Source: Butyrivibrio sp. AE3009
GTDB taxonomy: Bacteria; Bacillota; Clostridia; Lachnospirales; Lachnospiraceae
Reading direction: 5' to 3'
Assembly: GCF_000420845.1 (NCBI RefSeq)
Contig: NZ_ATVS01000012.1
Coordinates: 36,442-100,441 of the forward strand
DNA: 64,000 nucleotides
Part shown: one piece after another, positions 1 through 6,811 of the stretch
Position numbering within the stretch: position 1 is the stretch's first letter
Layout of the letters: every line of letters begins with the position of its first letter
The notes under the pieces: model-generated
What the model was told of the DNA's origin: nothing
Databases searched by the model: none
Seen by the model: the letters and a program-made list of their open reading frames with translations, nothing else
Made by a program: the position numbers and the translations under genes

Positions 1-43
1 TCCATAGAACATCGTAGAAAATCATTGAAGGGAGGAAAAAAGA

Positions 44-994
44 GTGAGCGAAAGAATCATTTTTGATTATTTCAGCGGTCAGGAAGCTGAAATGCTTGCC
101 TTTTACAGAATACCAAAGCTCTTGTTCACAAACGCCTATTTTAGCGGGCTTGACGCTCTTGCTAAGACTCTTTACGGTCTTATGCTTGATAGAATGTCAT
201 TATCCCTTAAGAATAAGTGGTTTGATGAGCTTCAGAGGGCTTATATATACTTTGCACAGACAGAAGCCGCAGAAATGCTGGGCTGTGGCGAGGATAAGAT
301 CAGATGCCTGTTCAAGAATCTTGAGGAATTTGGGCTTATAGAGCGCAGAAAACAGGGCCAGGGGAAGCCCACTATCATTTATCTCAAGAATTTTGCATCA
401 GCAGGAAATGAGGAGATTCAGACCTTGGAAAAACCAAGTTCTGAAACAGAAAGTGAAATTTCAGACCCCGGAAATATCGGGGTCAAGACCACGGAAATTT
501 CGGGTTCTAGACCCAGTGAAAATCCGGTTCTAGACCACGGCAAATCCGACACTAATAATATTAATATAAATAATACTAAAAGAGATATAAATACTAATCA
601 TATCGTTTCGATGAAAACAGATCTGAATGATGAGTATAACGCCTATGCAGAAATCGTAAGGGAGAATCTTGAGCTTGATATCATGCTTGAAAGGTATCCT
701 CAGGATACAGAGATCATTGAGGGAATCTATGACCTTGTGCTGGAGACAGTTCTTTGCCAGAATCCTACAATCTGGATCTCCAAGAATGAGTATCCTACTA
801 ACCTGGTTAAGTCCAAGTTCCTCAAGCTTAACAGCATGCACCTTGAGTACGTTATGGCCTGTATGAAAGACAATACCACCAAGGTGAGGAACATAAAGAG
901 CTACCTTCTGTCGGCTCTGTTCAATGCCCCAACAACAATGAGCAGTTACTATCAGTCGGAGGTAAGCCATGATCTTGCATGTGGCGTCGTATAA
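44..994 (+). CDS. repA: RepA_N-type plasmid replication initiator
   Basis: A 316-aa protein whose first ~115 residues match the RepA_N winged-helix domain of Firmicute plasmid and ICE initiators (key stretch YRIPKLLF, then a helix-turn-helix around YIYFAQTEAAEML). A polar linker (about 130-190) is followed by a helical C-terminal domain. The start is GTG at 44, eight bases after GGAGG (31-35). In this family the initiator binds an origin lying inside its own gene, and the linker DNA here carries tandem iterons and an AT-rich tract that fit this. It marks a self-replicating plasmid or an ICE able to replicate. No parA is in the window. Confidence 0.85.
   Translation: MSERIIFDYFSGQEAEMLAFYRIPKLLFTNAYFSGLDALAKTLYGLMLDRMSLSLKNKWFDELQRAYIYFAQTEAAEMLGCGEDKIRCLFKNLEEFGLIERRKQGQGKPTIIYLKNFASAGNEEIQTLEKPSSETESEISDPGNIGVKTTEISGSRPSENPVLDHGKSDTNNININNTKRDINTNHIVSMKTDLNDEYNAYAEIVRENLELDIMLERYPQDTEIIEGIYDLVLETVLCQNPTIWISKNEYPTNLVKSKFLKLNSMHLEYVMACMKDNTTKVRNIKSYLLSALFNAPTTMSSYYQSEVSHDLACGVV
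462..553 (+). repeat. Four 23-bp iterons inside repA (candidate oriV)
   Basis: Four imperfect tandem copies begin at 462, 485, 508 and 531. GACC recurs at 464, 487, 510 and 533, exactly 23 bp apart. The core is AGACCaCGGaAAT followed by a TCGGgTTC-like tail. Because 23 is not a multiple of three, each copy is read in a different frame, so the repetition is not a protein repeat and is probably selected as DNA. RepA_N plasmids such as pSK41 keep their origin in the rep coding sequence. Confidence 0.7.
549..603 (+). other. AT-rich tract next to the iterons (candidate unwinding element)
   Basis: Directly after the last iteron lies a run made almost only of A and T (ACTAATAATATTAATATAAA and on), still within the repA reading frame and coding an Asn/Ile-rich linker. 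Iterons followed by an AT-rich tract is the usual arrangement of a theta origin. The role is inferred. Confidence 0.5.
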
Positions 995-997
995 AAA

Positions 998-1060
998 TGT
1001 TTGACATATCGGAACAACACTCATAAAATGGAATCATCAGGAATGTCAAACAATACTCAC
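998..1060 (+). promoter_or_regulatory. Inverted and direct repeats upstream of the RHH gene
   Basis: A perfect 10-bp inverted repeat, TGTTTGACAT (998-1007) and ATGTCAAACA (1043-1052), brackets the gap between repA and the RHH gene. Direct repeats ACAACACTCA and ACAATACTCA follow each arm. The layout fits an operator bound by the RHH protein encoded just downstream. Confidence 0.5.
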
Positions 1061-1075
1061 AAGGAGGATGAAGAT

Positions 1076-1516
1076 ATGCCAAGAGTTAATCTTTCGCTTA
1101 GCCAGGATCTGTATGATCGCATCGAGAAGGAAGCCAAGAAGCAGAACGTAACTGTTAACTATTATGTTTGCGAGATGATCGAGGAGAAGTTCGGCAAAAG
1201 AACTACCTACGACTATTCAGTTGCTGTCGGCAATATGATCAAGGAAGCCAAGAAGATGGACAAAGAGTTCACTCTGGCAGATCTCCCCACCTTCTCTGAT
1301 GTGGGAGAGGTCCTTGTAGAGTACAAGATAAAAGAATCACCTGCTCAGGTACGAGCTCGCCTTGGCAAGATGTTCAATGAGGCAGTACGCCAGGGAACAG
1401 CCAAGGGAGTTGAGAGAGCAACTACAGTAAAAGATGGAGAGGAACAGCTTAAGTTCTATTCAAGAGCAGCTGTGTACGTAAACAAGCTTAATCAGATGAA
1501 AAAGGACGGAAAATAA
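1076..1516 (+). CDS. Ribbon-helix-helix DNA-binding protein
   Basis: A 146-aa protein. The N-terminus (MPRVNLSLSQDLYDRIEKEA) has the beta-strand plus two-helix pattern of Arc/CopG-type RHH proteins. The remaining ~100 residues are helical and unrecognised. ATG 1076 is chosen because it follows AAGGAGG (1061-1067) with good spacing; an upstream in-frame start would translate through the repeats at 998-1060. Position right after repA suggests copy-number or partition control, with autoregulation through those repeats. The function is inferred. Confidence 0.65.
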   Translation: MPRVNLSLSQDLYDRIEKEAKKQNVTVNYYVCEMIEEKFGKRTTYDYSVAVGNMIKEAKKMDKEFTLADLPTFSDVGEVLVEYKIKESPAQVRARLGKMFNEAVRQGTAKGVERATTVKDGEEQLKFYSRAAVYVNKLNQMKKDGK

Positions 1517-1530
1517 AAGGGGGATCAGTA

Positions 1531-2181
1531 ATGTTAGCAGCAGTAGTTTTAGCAATAGCCATTGGAATGTGGATTGCAAGGAAATCATTTAACGCAGTTA
1601 TGACTAAACTCCCATATGTCTCTGGCTTGCTTGGAGTATTGTTCCTTGTGTTTGCTTTTCCAAGTCTTAAGGATATTATCCCGGGAGAGAGTAAGGCGAG
1701 CATTATTGCAGTTATACTCATTATTGAGGCTATTATTTTTGTATTGGTAAAGAATGAACAGACTAGCGGACCGATGGTCGCATTCTCGTCAATGTTCTTT
1801 ATTGGATTGGCAATGATTGTGGTTAACAGCAGTATAGAGTATCCCTCTTGGCAAAAAGCTGTGTTGGTTACTGTTATATACTTGATTTCTGCAGGCTTTG
1901 TAATAGCCTCTAATTTCGCAAGTACAGGAGAGATACGAGCAACGAGAAGGAACATCGTAGCTAGTATATTAGTTGCTTTCCTTTATGCAGCGACTGTTGC
2001 AGTAAACTTGCTCGTTATTCTGGGATATATTTGGGCTAAATACATTAAAGCAAATTATTCAGAGGGCTTCTATAAAGCATTTGATAATGGCGGGCTTGTA
2101 ATTATAGCTGGTGCAATGATTGTAACAATTGCAGTTAGTTTGGTTAGAGATAGACGTCAAGAGCTTTTAGTTGCTGAATAA
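1531..2181 (+). CDS. Polytopic membrane protein, unknown function
   Basis: A 216-aa hydrophobic protein with about six or seven predicted membrane segments (roughly residues 1-17, 27-46, 57-74, 83-100, 107-128, 140-167, 187-205) and a basic C-terminal tail. The start at 1531 follows AAAAGGGGG. It lies 14 bp after the RHH gene and 13 bp before the next gene, so the three are probably cotranscribed. I do not recognise a family. Confidence 0.6.
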   Translation: MLAAVVLAIAIGMWIARKSFNAVMTKLPYVSGLLGVLFLVFAFPSLKDIIPGESKASIIAVILIIEAIIFVLVKNEQTSGPMVAFSSMFFIGLAMIVVNSSIEYPSWQKAVLVTVIYLISAGFVIASNFASTGEIRATRRNIVASILVAFLYAATVAVNLLVILGYIWAKYIKANYSEGFYKAFDNGGLVIIAGAMIVTIAVSLVRDRRQELLVAE

Positions 2182-2194
2182 GGAGAAACATAGA

Positions 2195-2716
2195 ATGGCT
2201 GTATATAACGATTTTGAGTGTTACAAAGAAGAAATAGAGCTTTCATGTGCACAAAATCATGGTGTTGAAATTGAGTTGTATTCTATCATAGCTTCTATAG
2301 TTAGAGAGTATTGCCCTAAAATATCGTTACGTGATGTTTCTGCAAGAAGAACAATAAGCAATGATGATTTAAGATTAGAGGGGAAAGGTGGATTCCCTGA
2401 TTTTGTTGTATTGAATAGATCAATGACTGAACCGGTAATTAAAGGCTGTATAGAGGCTAAAAATACATATGAGATTTATGATGATCATGTAGAACAGATT
2501 AGTAAACATAAAGATTCATATAAAAGAGTTCTTTATACAAATGGTCTGGAATGGAAATACTTTGATTCAGAAGATATGTCAAAGAACTGGGCAATTGATC
2601 TTGGATGCAGAGTTGGAGATAAGCTTAGTGAACGTAAGAAATCAGATATTGTATGGAATGATATATCTGAATGGGGCAAGCTTATTGAACGAATAATAAC
2701 AACAAATTGGATATGA
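2195..2716 (+). CDS. Nuclease-like protein (possible PD-(D/E)XK fold)
   Basis: A 173-aa protein. The segment GGFPDFVVL, then ~18 residues, then GCIEAKNTYEI reads like a PD...ExK nuclease core, and the flanking secondary structure agrees. A later NGLEWKYF stretch is often seen in such nuclease-like domains. ATG 2195 follows AAGGAG (2180-2185); a TTG at 2171 is possible but overlaps the upstream gene. Defence or plasmid maintenance is a guess. Confidence 0.5.
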   Translation: MAVYNDFECYKEEIELSCAQNHGVEIELYSIIASIVREYCPKISLRDVSARRTISNDDLRLEGKGGFPDFVVLNRSMTEPVIKGCIEAKNTYEIYDDHVEQISKHKDSYKRVLYTNGLEWKYFDSEDMSKNWAIDLGCRVGDKLSERKKSDIVWNDISEWGKLIERIITTNWI

Positions 2717-2827
2717 TTATTTTATACTACGAGGCTAATAGACAACTAAACTAACCGGTGTTACTATACGATATAGAAAGAGATAAGCGGAGCAGATAAA
2801 CGCTCGCGGAAAGGAAAAGAAAGAGAC

Positions 2828-2971
2828 ATGACAACAATGAATCGCAATTATTGCCTGTATAGCGAAAGTTATGAATCATCACTCCAGAGCAAATCAGAGT
2901 GGATGTTTAATTTCATGCGCTCATTTAAGGATAGGCAAATGCGAGAAAATGTTGTTTTGGCAGGATCGTGA
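2828..2971 (+). CDS. Small hypothetical protein (47 aa)
   Basis: ATG 2828 to TGA 2971, preceded by a purine-rich AAGGAAAAGAAAGAG. The peptide begins MTTMNRNYCLYSESYESSLQ, has no hydrophobic segment, and matches nothing I know. A terminator follows 37 bp later, so the stretch is probably transcribed. The rest of 2717-3060 shows no other gene. Confidence 0.35.
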   Translation: MTTMNRNYCLYSESYESSLQSKSEWMFNFMRSFKDRQMRENVVLAGS

Positions 2972-3007
2972 TAGACAGGATCCGAGCTTATAGATGAACA
3001 TGTTTAG

Positions 3008-3048
3008 CAGCTGCTTACCTCTTAGATGAGGCAGGCAGCTTTTTCTTT
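3008..3048 (+). terminator. Rho-independent terminator before the tRNA array
   Basis: AGCTGC (3009-3014) pairs with GCAGCT (3035-3040), with an inner CTC/GAG pairing, followed by TTTTTCTTTT. It would separate upstream transcription from the tRNA cluster. Confidence 0.7.
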
Positions 3049-3061
3049 TGTCTGAAAATAT

Positions 3062-3145
3062 GCAGAGTTGGCTCAATTGGTACAGCATCGGTCTTGAAAA
3101 CCGACATTCCTCACGGATATCTGGGTTCGAATCCCAGGCTCTGCG
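3062..3145 (+). tRNA. tRNA-Ser(TGA)
   Basis: Acceptor GCAGAGT pairs with GCTCTGC. The anticodon loop is CTTGAAA (TGA), a long variable arm typical of serine is present, and the T-arm is CTGGG-TTCGAAT-CCCAG. Discriminator G, no encoded CCA. Confidence 0.85.
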
Positions 3146-3149
3146 TTAT

Positions 3150-3221
3150 AGATTCGTGGTGTAATTGGTAGCACAGCAGTCTCCAAAACTGTTAGTCCGG
3201 GTTCAAGTCCTGGCGGGTCTG
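3150..3221 (+). tRNA. tRNA-Trp(CCA)
   Basis: Acceptor AGATTCG pairs with CGGGTCT (two G-T pairs). The anticodon loop CTCCAAA gives CCA, and the T-loop is TTCAAGT. Discriminator G, no 3' CCA. Confidence 0.85.
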
Positions 3222-3225
3222 TTTT

Positions 3226-3307
3226 GCACGAGTGGCGAAGTTGGTAGACGCACCTGATTTAGGATCAGACGCAGTGATGCATGTGGGTTCGAATCCCACC
3301 TCGTGTA
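3226..3307 (+). tRNA. tRNA-Leu(TAG)
   Basis: Acceptor GCACGAG pairs with CTCGTGT. The anticodon loop TTTAGGA gives TAG, the variable arm is long as expected for leucine, and the T-arm is GTGGG-TTCGAAT-CCCAC. Discriminator A, no CCA. Confidence 0.85.
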
Positions 3308-3336
3308 CTTGGCCAAGAGCCAGAAAGGAGTCGAAA

Positions 3337-3594
3337 ATGACACAGAATATTCCAGCGATCGACATGGTCGCTACGGGACAGAGAATTACAGATTTAAGAG
3401 TGGCAGCCGGTATGTCTGTTAGGGATTTACAGGATGTGTTCGGTTTTGCTACTCCACAGGCGATTTACAAGTGGCAGCACGGAACTGCCATGCCAACACT
3501 GGACAATTTAGTCGTATTAGCAGCTGTTTTAGGTGTTGCTATGGATGACATTATCGTAGTCGAAGGGGAATGGCTTTATTCACTAAGCGCATGA
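3337..3594 (+). CDS. Small XRE-family helix-turn-helix protein
   Basis: An 85-aa protein that is nearly all one Cro/CI-type HTH domain: ITDLRVAAGMSVRDLQDVFG, then a recognition-helix region around ATPQAIYKWQHG, then the conserved MPTLDNLVVLAAVLGVAMDDII tail. ATG 3337 follows AAAGGAG (3324-3330); starting earlier would translate the Leu tRNA. It is a paralogue of the protein at 4305-4526. Both sit among tRNA genes, which suggests a regulator tied to the array or its mobility. Target unknown. Confidence 0.75.
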   Translation: MTQNIPAIDMVATGQRITDLRVAAGMSVRDLQDVFGFATPQAIYKWQHGTAMPTLDNLVVLAAVLGVAMDDIIVVEGEWLYSLSA

Positions 3595-3633
3595 ACTGAA
3601 TATAGATTAGCGGGCGTGAAATCGCCTGCGCAT

Positions 3634-3707
3634 GGTTCCATAGTCTAAAGGGTTAGGACACTGGCCTTTCAAGCCAGAGATACCGGGTTCAAGTCCCGTT
3701 GGAATCA
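3634..3707 (+). tRNA. tRNA-Glu(TTC)
   Basis: Acceptor GGTTCCA pairs with TGGAATC. Anticodon stem-loop CTGGC-CTTTCAA-GCCAG gives TTC. T-loop TTCAAGT. No encoded CCA. Confidence 0.85.
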
Positions 3708-3711
3708 GTAA

Positions 3712-3785
3712 GGCTCCTTAGTCTAATCGGCTAGGACGCCAGCCTCTCAAGCTGGAGATGTCGGGTTCAAACCCCGCAGGAGCTA
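3712..3785 (+). tRNA. tRNA-Glu(CTC)
   Basis: Acceptor GGCTCCT pairs with AGGAGCT (terminal G-T pair). Anticodon stem-loop CCAGC-CTCTCAA-GCTGG gives CTC. T-loop TTCAAAC. It lies four bases after the preceding tRNA. Confidence 0.85.
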
Positions 3786-3789
3786 TTAT

Positions 3790-3873
3790 GGGTAGGTATG
3801 CCTAGCGGCGAAGGCAGGGGTCTGTAAAACCCTGACAAGAGAAACAACGTGAGTTCGAGTCTCACCCTGCCCA
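3790..3873 (+). tRNA. tRNA-Tyr(GTA)
   Basis: Acceptor GGGTAGG pairs with CCTGCCC. The anticodon loop CTGTAAA gives GTA, with the long variable arm expected for bacterial tyrosine tRNA. T-loop TTCGAGT. Confidence 0.85.
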
Positions 3874-3877
3874 CTAC

Positions 3878-3965
3878 GTTTGCGTGACCGAGATGGCTTA
3901 TGGTGCTGCACTGCTAATGCAGAGCACGGAATACTGTGCCGAAGGTTCGAATCCTTCCGCAAACG
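3878..3965 (+). tRNA. tRNA-Ser(GCT)
   Basis: Acceptor GTTTGCG pairs perfectly with CGCAAAC. Anticodon stem-loop CTGCA-CTGCTAA-TGCAG gives GCT. Long variable arm. Discriminator G, no CCA. Confidence 0.85.
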
Positions 3966-4076
3966 CTCAGTGTCATCTGATGACACTATACAGATCAAGG
4001 TTTCTGATAAATAATACAATTACAGAAACGCAAAGAGCTGCGATACAGCAGCAATGATTAAGGAGAAGAATTAAGA

Positions 4077-4208
4077 ATGTACTACGTAACTATCAACAAG
4101 CAATTTAATAACAAACAGTTCATGCAGTTCTGCAAAAATCAGAAGTGCTTTGTTAGTTATGCAAATTGCAAGTTGGTGGTTGATGGTCCAGGATCCGGGA
4201 AAAGATAA
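4077..4208 (+). CDS. Small hypothetical protein (43 aa)
   Basis: ATG 4077 with AAGGAGAAG (4060-4068) upstream; TAA at 4206-4208. The peptide begins MYYVTINKQFNNKQFMQFCK and is basic with three cysteines. It is followed by a strong terminator at 4250-4280. No family recognised. Confidence 0.45.
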   Translation: MYYVTINKQFNNKQFMQFCKNQKCFVSYANCKLVVDGPGSGKR

Positions 4209-4249
4209 TCCGAAGAAATCCTGAGCATTAAGAATAGAGTAGTTCTAGG

Positions 4250-4280
4250 TCCACTTAACTTGCGTTAGGTGGATTTTTTT
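4250..4280 (+). terminator. Rho-independent terminator within the tRNA array
   Basis: TCCACTTAAC (4250-4259) and GTTAGGTGGA (4264-4273) form a hairpin with a TTGC loop, followed by seven T residues. It splits the array into two transcription units. Confidence 0.85.
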
Positions 4281-4304
4281 AATGCAAAAAGGAGAGAAAA
4301 AGAA

Positions 4305-4526
4305 ATGGATTATCCAGTAATAGATATCGAGGGAACAGGATTAAGGATCAGGGAGCTGATCAGAGAAAGCGGTCATACAGTATCAGAAGTTTCAGAATAC
4401 CTCGGTGCAAGTACATCGCTTGTTTATAGATACTTAAGGGGAGAGGTTCTTCCAAGCATAGACAGGATTGTGGCTCTTTCGGTGTATCTTGAGGTTCCTA
4501 TTGATGACATAATCGCAGTCGCTTAA
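4305..4526 (+). CDS. Small XRE-family helix-turn-helix protein (second copy)
   Basis: A 73-aa Cro/CI-type HTH protein, paralogous to 3337-3594. Both share an IDxxxTGxRI start, a central HTH and the ending I/V-DDIIxV. The recognition helix differs (STSLVYRYLRG against ATPQAIYKWQHG), so the two probably read different operators. ATG 4305 follows AAAAAGGAGAG (4287-4297) and lies 25 bp after the terminator, so its promoter must overlap that hairpin or lie upstream. Confidence 0.75.
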   Translation: MDYPVIDIEGTGLRIRELIRESGHTVSEVSEYLGASTSLVYRYLRGEVLPSIDRIVALSVYLEVPIDDIIAVA

Positions 4527-4536
4527 GACTGCACAA

Positions 4537-4610
4537 TGCGGTATGGCTCAATTGGCAGAGCGCCTGACTTTGACTCAGGACTATTATAGGTTCAAGTCCT
4601 ATTGCCGCAG
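4537..4610 (+). tRNA. tRNA-Gln(TTG)
   Basis: Acceptor TGCGGTA pairs with TGCCGCA. Anticodon stem-loop CCTGA-CTTTGAC-TCAGG gives TTG. T-loop TTCAAGT. Discriminator G. Confidence 0.85.
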
Positions 4611-4614
4611 TTTA

Positions 4615-4688
4615 AGACGAAGTAGCCAAGCTGGAAAGGCAGCGGACTGCAACTCCGTGAGCGTGGGTTCGAATCCCACCTTTGTCTC
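4615..4688 (+). tRNA. tRNA-Cys(GCA)
   Basis: Acceptor AGACGAA pairs with TTTGTCT. The anticodon loop CTGCAAC gives GCA. T-arm GTGGG-TTCGAAT-CCCAC. The discriminator reads C rather than the U usual for cysteine. Confidence 0.8.
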
Positions 4689-4691
4689 TAA

Positions 4692-4763
4692 GGGCTCGTA
4701 GCTCAAATGGTAGAGCAAGGGATTGAAAATCCCTGTGAGGCGGTTCGATACCGTCCGTGCCCA
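4692..4763 (+). tRNA. tRNA-Phe(GAA)
   Basis: Anticodon stem-loop AGGGA-TTGAAAA-TCCCT gives GAA. The acceptor GGGCTCG pairs with CGTGCCC except for one T-T mismatch at the fifth pair, a small sign of decay. T-loop TTCGATA. Confidence 0.8.
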
Positions 4764-4766
4764 TTA

Positions 4767-4840
4767 TGCTTCCTTGGCAGAGCGGATATGCACCGGCCTT
4801 TTAAGCCGAGAGATGCGGGTTCAACCCCCGTGGGGAGCAC
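4767..4840 (+). tRNA. tRNA-Lys(TTT)
   Basis: Acceptor TGCTTCC pairs with GGGAGCA. The anticodon loop CTTTTAA gives TTT, on a stem with one C-A mismatch at its base. T-loop TTCAACC. Confidence 0.8.
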
Positions 4841-4843
4841 TTA

Positions 4844-4916
4844 GCCGTCTTAGCTCAGTTGGCAGAGCAGCGGTCTCTTAAACCGAAGGTCGTGAGTTCA
4901 ACCCTCACAGGCGGCA
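4844..4916 (+). tRNA. tRNA-Lys(CTT)
   Basis: Acceptor GCCGTCT pairs with AGGCGGC. The anticodon loop CTCTTAA gives CTT. T-arm GTGAG-TTCAACC-CTCAC. Discriminator A. Confidence 0.85.
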
Positions 4917-4920
4917 CTAT

Positions 4921-4993
4921 TGCGGTATAGCTTAACTGGTAGAGCATCTGACTCTGACTCAGGAGGTTGCAGGTTCGAGCCCTGCTACCGCAG
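4921..4993 (+). tRNA. tRNA-Gln(CTG)
   Basis: Acceptor TGCGGTA pairs with TACCGCA. The anticodon loop CTCTGAC gives CTG. It closely resembles the Gln(TTG) gene at 4537, so the two probably arose by duplication. Confidence 0.85.
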
Positions 4994-4997
4994 TTTT

Positions 4998-5069
<72 letters not shown>

Positions 5070-5073
5070 CTAT

Positions 5074-5146
5074 TCCAGGATAGCTCAAGAGGCAGAGCAC
5101 CCGCTTCATACGCGGAAGGTTATGGGATCATGGCCCATTCCTGGGA
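5074..5146 (+). tRNA. tRNA-Met-like (CAT), degenerate T-loop
   Basis: Acceptor TCCAGGA pairs with TCCTGGG, and the anticodon loop TTCATAC gives CAT. The T-stem ATGGG/CCCAT is intact, but its loop is ATCATGG instead of a TTCRANN loop. It could be a decaying elongator Met or an Ile2 (lysidine) tRNA; it lacks initiator features. Functionality is doubtful. Confidence 0.65.
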
Positions 5147-5156
5147 CTAAGAATAC

Positions 5157-5207
5157 TTCCCCATATTGGCAAAGTAAAAAATGCCGATATGGGGAAATCT
5201 TGTTTTT
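5157..5207 (+). terminator. Terminator at the end of the tRNA array
   Basis: TTCCCCATAT (5157-5166) pairs perfectly with ATATGGGGAA (5187-5196), with an inner TGGC/GCC pairing, followed by ATCTTGTTTTT. Confidence 0.85.
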
Positions 5208-5329
5208 GATAAGGAAGTTGAACAATTAATCACATTATTATATTACGTTTACATTTAATTTACATATCGATGATAGAATGATACTTGTAAGATTGTGATC
5301 TGAGATGAACGAAAGGGGTTTGATTAAAT

Positions 5330-6709
5330 ATGGCCACTACTGCTACTACTGCAAAGGCTAAATGCCCAAAATGTGGTGCAATAATTCCTGCACAGTCAGC
5401 CAGTTGTCCTAAATGTGGTACTCGTTTTAAAAGAAGTACCTCAACTTCAGCGGGAACTCCACAAAACAAAGGTGTAAGTCCGCAGAATTCCTCAGCTAAT
5501 CGCACTGTTGCTACTGGTAGTAAAAATGTTACAAAAAGTGCTAATCAATCAATGCAAAATCCAACCAAGGCAGTAAAAAAGAAGAATTCATGGATTAGCG
5601 TTGCTGCATTAGTATGCTCCTTATTATTTATTACCGGTCCAGTAGCTGTCATTCTCAGCATAATTGATATAGCAAAAAAAGATGACGAACACAAACATGG
5701 ATTATCTATTGCAGCTATGATTATAGGCTTTTTGGGATGCATGGGGTGGGTTTCAGTATTTTTGCCAAATACAAAGAATGATGTATCAGAAACTCCGATG
5801 GAAGCTCGCAATAGTATAGAAACATATTCAGAAAAAGATTATGAGCAAGTAAATGCAAATGTCAATGTTAATACTAATGAGCGTACCAGAAGTGATAATA
5901 ATTCTAATTCGTCAAAAGAAAACATGATTATGCCTGATGTTTTAGGCCTTGAAAAGTATGATGCTAAAAGCGAAATAAGGAGCGTACTCGGAAGTAATGT
6001 TAAGTTTGATGAAGAATCAGAGTATAGTGATTCTTATGAAAAGGGCGTCGTAATACGCACAGAGCCAACTGCAGGAGTGAAGGTTGGAGAAGACGAGACT
6101 GTAATTATATATACATCGAAAGGGAAAGCTAAAATAATGCCCAATTTAATTGGGATGGATGCTGAGAGCGCTGAACAAGTGCTCGATGACATGGGCATAA
6201 GTATGTATGCTACAGAAGTCTTTAGCGATGGCGCGAAAAATACAGTTGTTGCAGCAGAATTTGATCCCGGAACAGATTTATCAGATGAGTATTCTGTAGA
6301 TGTTGATGTGTCAAAAGGTAGTTTACAAGCATTTAAAGATTCGACGCAGGTTATAGGATATGAGGATCTTTACAGATATCCAGAGACGTATGAATCGACT
6401 CCTTTGAGAATGAATGCAACAATAACAAAAATTGAGGACTCGAAATTACTTGGAATCACTTATAGTCTTTCATATTGGGCAACATATGAAGGAGAGACGG
6501 TTATATTATACGATGATAGGTCGGTTAAGGAGCCTACATTAAGAGTTGGAGACAAGGTAATAGCATATGGATATGGCGATGGAAAGGCCACTATAGATAT
6601 TAAACAAAAAGAATATCAGGGGAGCCTGCTGATTGGATTTTCATATAATAAAACTGTAGATTCATACTATGTCCCTAGATTAAAAGTTGAGCATTTTGAA
6701 TTACGATAA
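5330..6709 (+). CDS. Zinc-ribbon, two-TM, double-PASTA protein
   Basis: A 459-aa protein. Two CPKC pairs (residues 12-15 and 26-29) form an N-terminal zinc ribbon. A Ser/Thr-rich linker leads to two membrane segments (about 87-114 and 124-145). An Asn-rich linker follows, then two PASTA-like repeats (about 199-267 and 268-335, each opening MPDVLGL or MPNLIGM) and a beta-rich C-terminal domain to 459. PASTA repeats bind cell-wall precursors in Ser/Thr kinases and PBPs; there is no kinase here. The start follows GAAAGGGG. It is a monocistronic gene between the array terminator and the transfer leader. A surface or envelope-sensing role is inferred. Confidence 0.6.
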   Translation: MATTATTAKAKCPKCGAIIPAQSASCPKCGTRFKRSTSTSAGTPQNKGVSPQNSSANRTVATGSKNVTKSANQSMQNPTKAVKKKNSWISVAALVCSLLFITGPVAVILSIIDIAKKDDEHKHGLSIAAMIIGFLGCMGWVSVFLPNTKNDVSETPMEARNSIETYSEKDYEQVNANVNVNTNERTRSDNNSNSSKENMIMPDVLGLEKYDAKSEIRSVLGSNVKFDEESEYSDSYEKGVVIRTEPTAGVKVGEDETVIIYTSKGKAKIMPNLIGMDAESAEQVLDDMGISMYATEVFSDGAKNTVVAAEFDPGTDLSDEYSVDVDVSKGSLQAFKDSTQVIGYEDLYRYPETYESTPLRMNATITKIEDSKLLGITYSLSYWATYEGETVILYDDRSVKEPTLRVGDKVIAYGYGDGKATIDIKQKEYQGSLLIGFSYNKTVDSYYVPRLKVEHFELR

Positions 6710-6729
6710 TGCTGTTAATAAACTCCGAA

Positions 6730-6784
6730 AAATGATACCCAAATGATACCCAAGAGATAACCAAACGATAACCAAATGATAATT
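6730..6784 (+). repeat. Five 11-bp tandem repeats upstream of the transfer operon
   Basis: The units AAATGATACCC, AAATGATACCC, AAGAGATAACC, AAACGATAACC and AAATGATAATT start at 6730, 6741, 6752, 6763 and 6774. A period of 11 bp puts the sites on one face of the helix. They lie just before a TATAAT element and the transfer genes. They may be operators for a transfer repressor, MobC or relaxase sites of an oriT, or replication iterons. The sequence does not decide between these. Confidence 0.75.
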
Positions 6785-6811
6785 TTACCCCGCTTTTGAG
6801 GGTGTTATTAT

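Noticed and set aside
530..1024. Minus-strand open frame over repA
   Set aside because: No ribosome site, and the plus strand encodes a recognised family.
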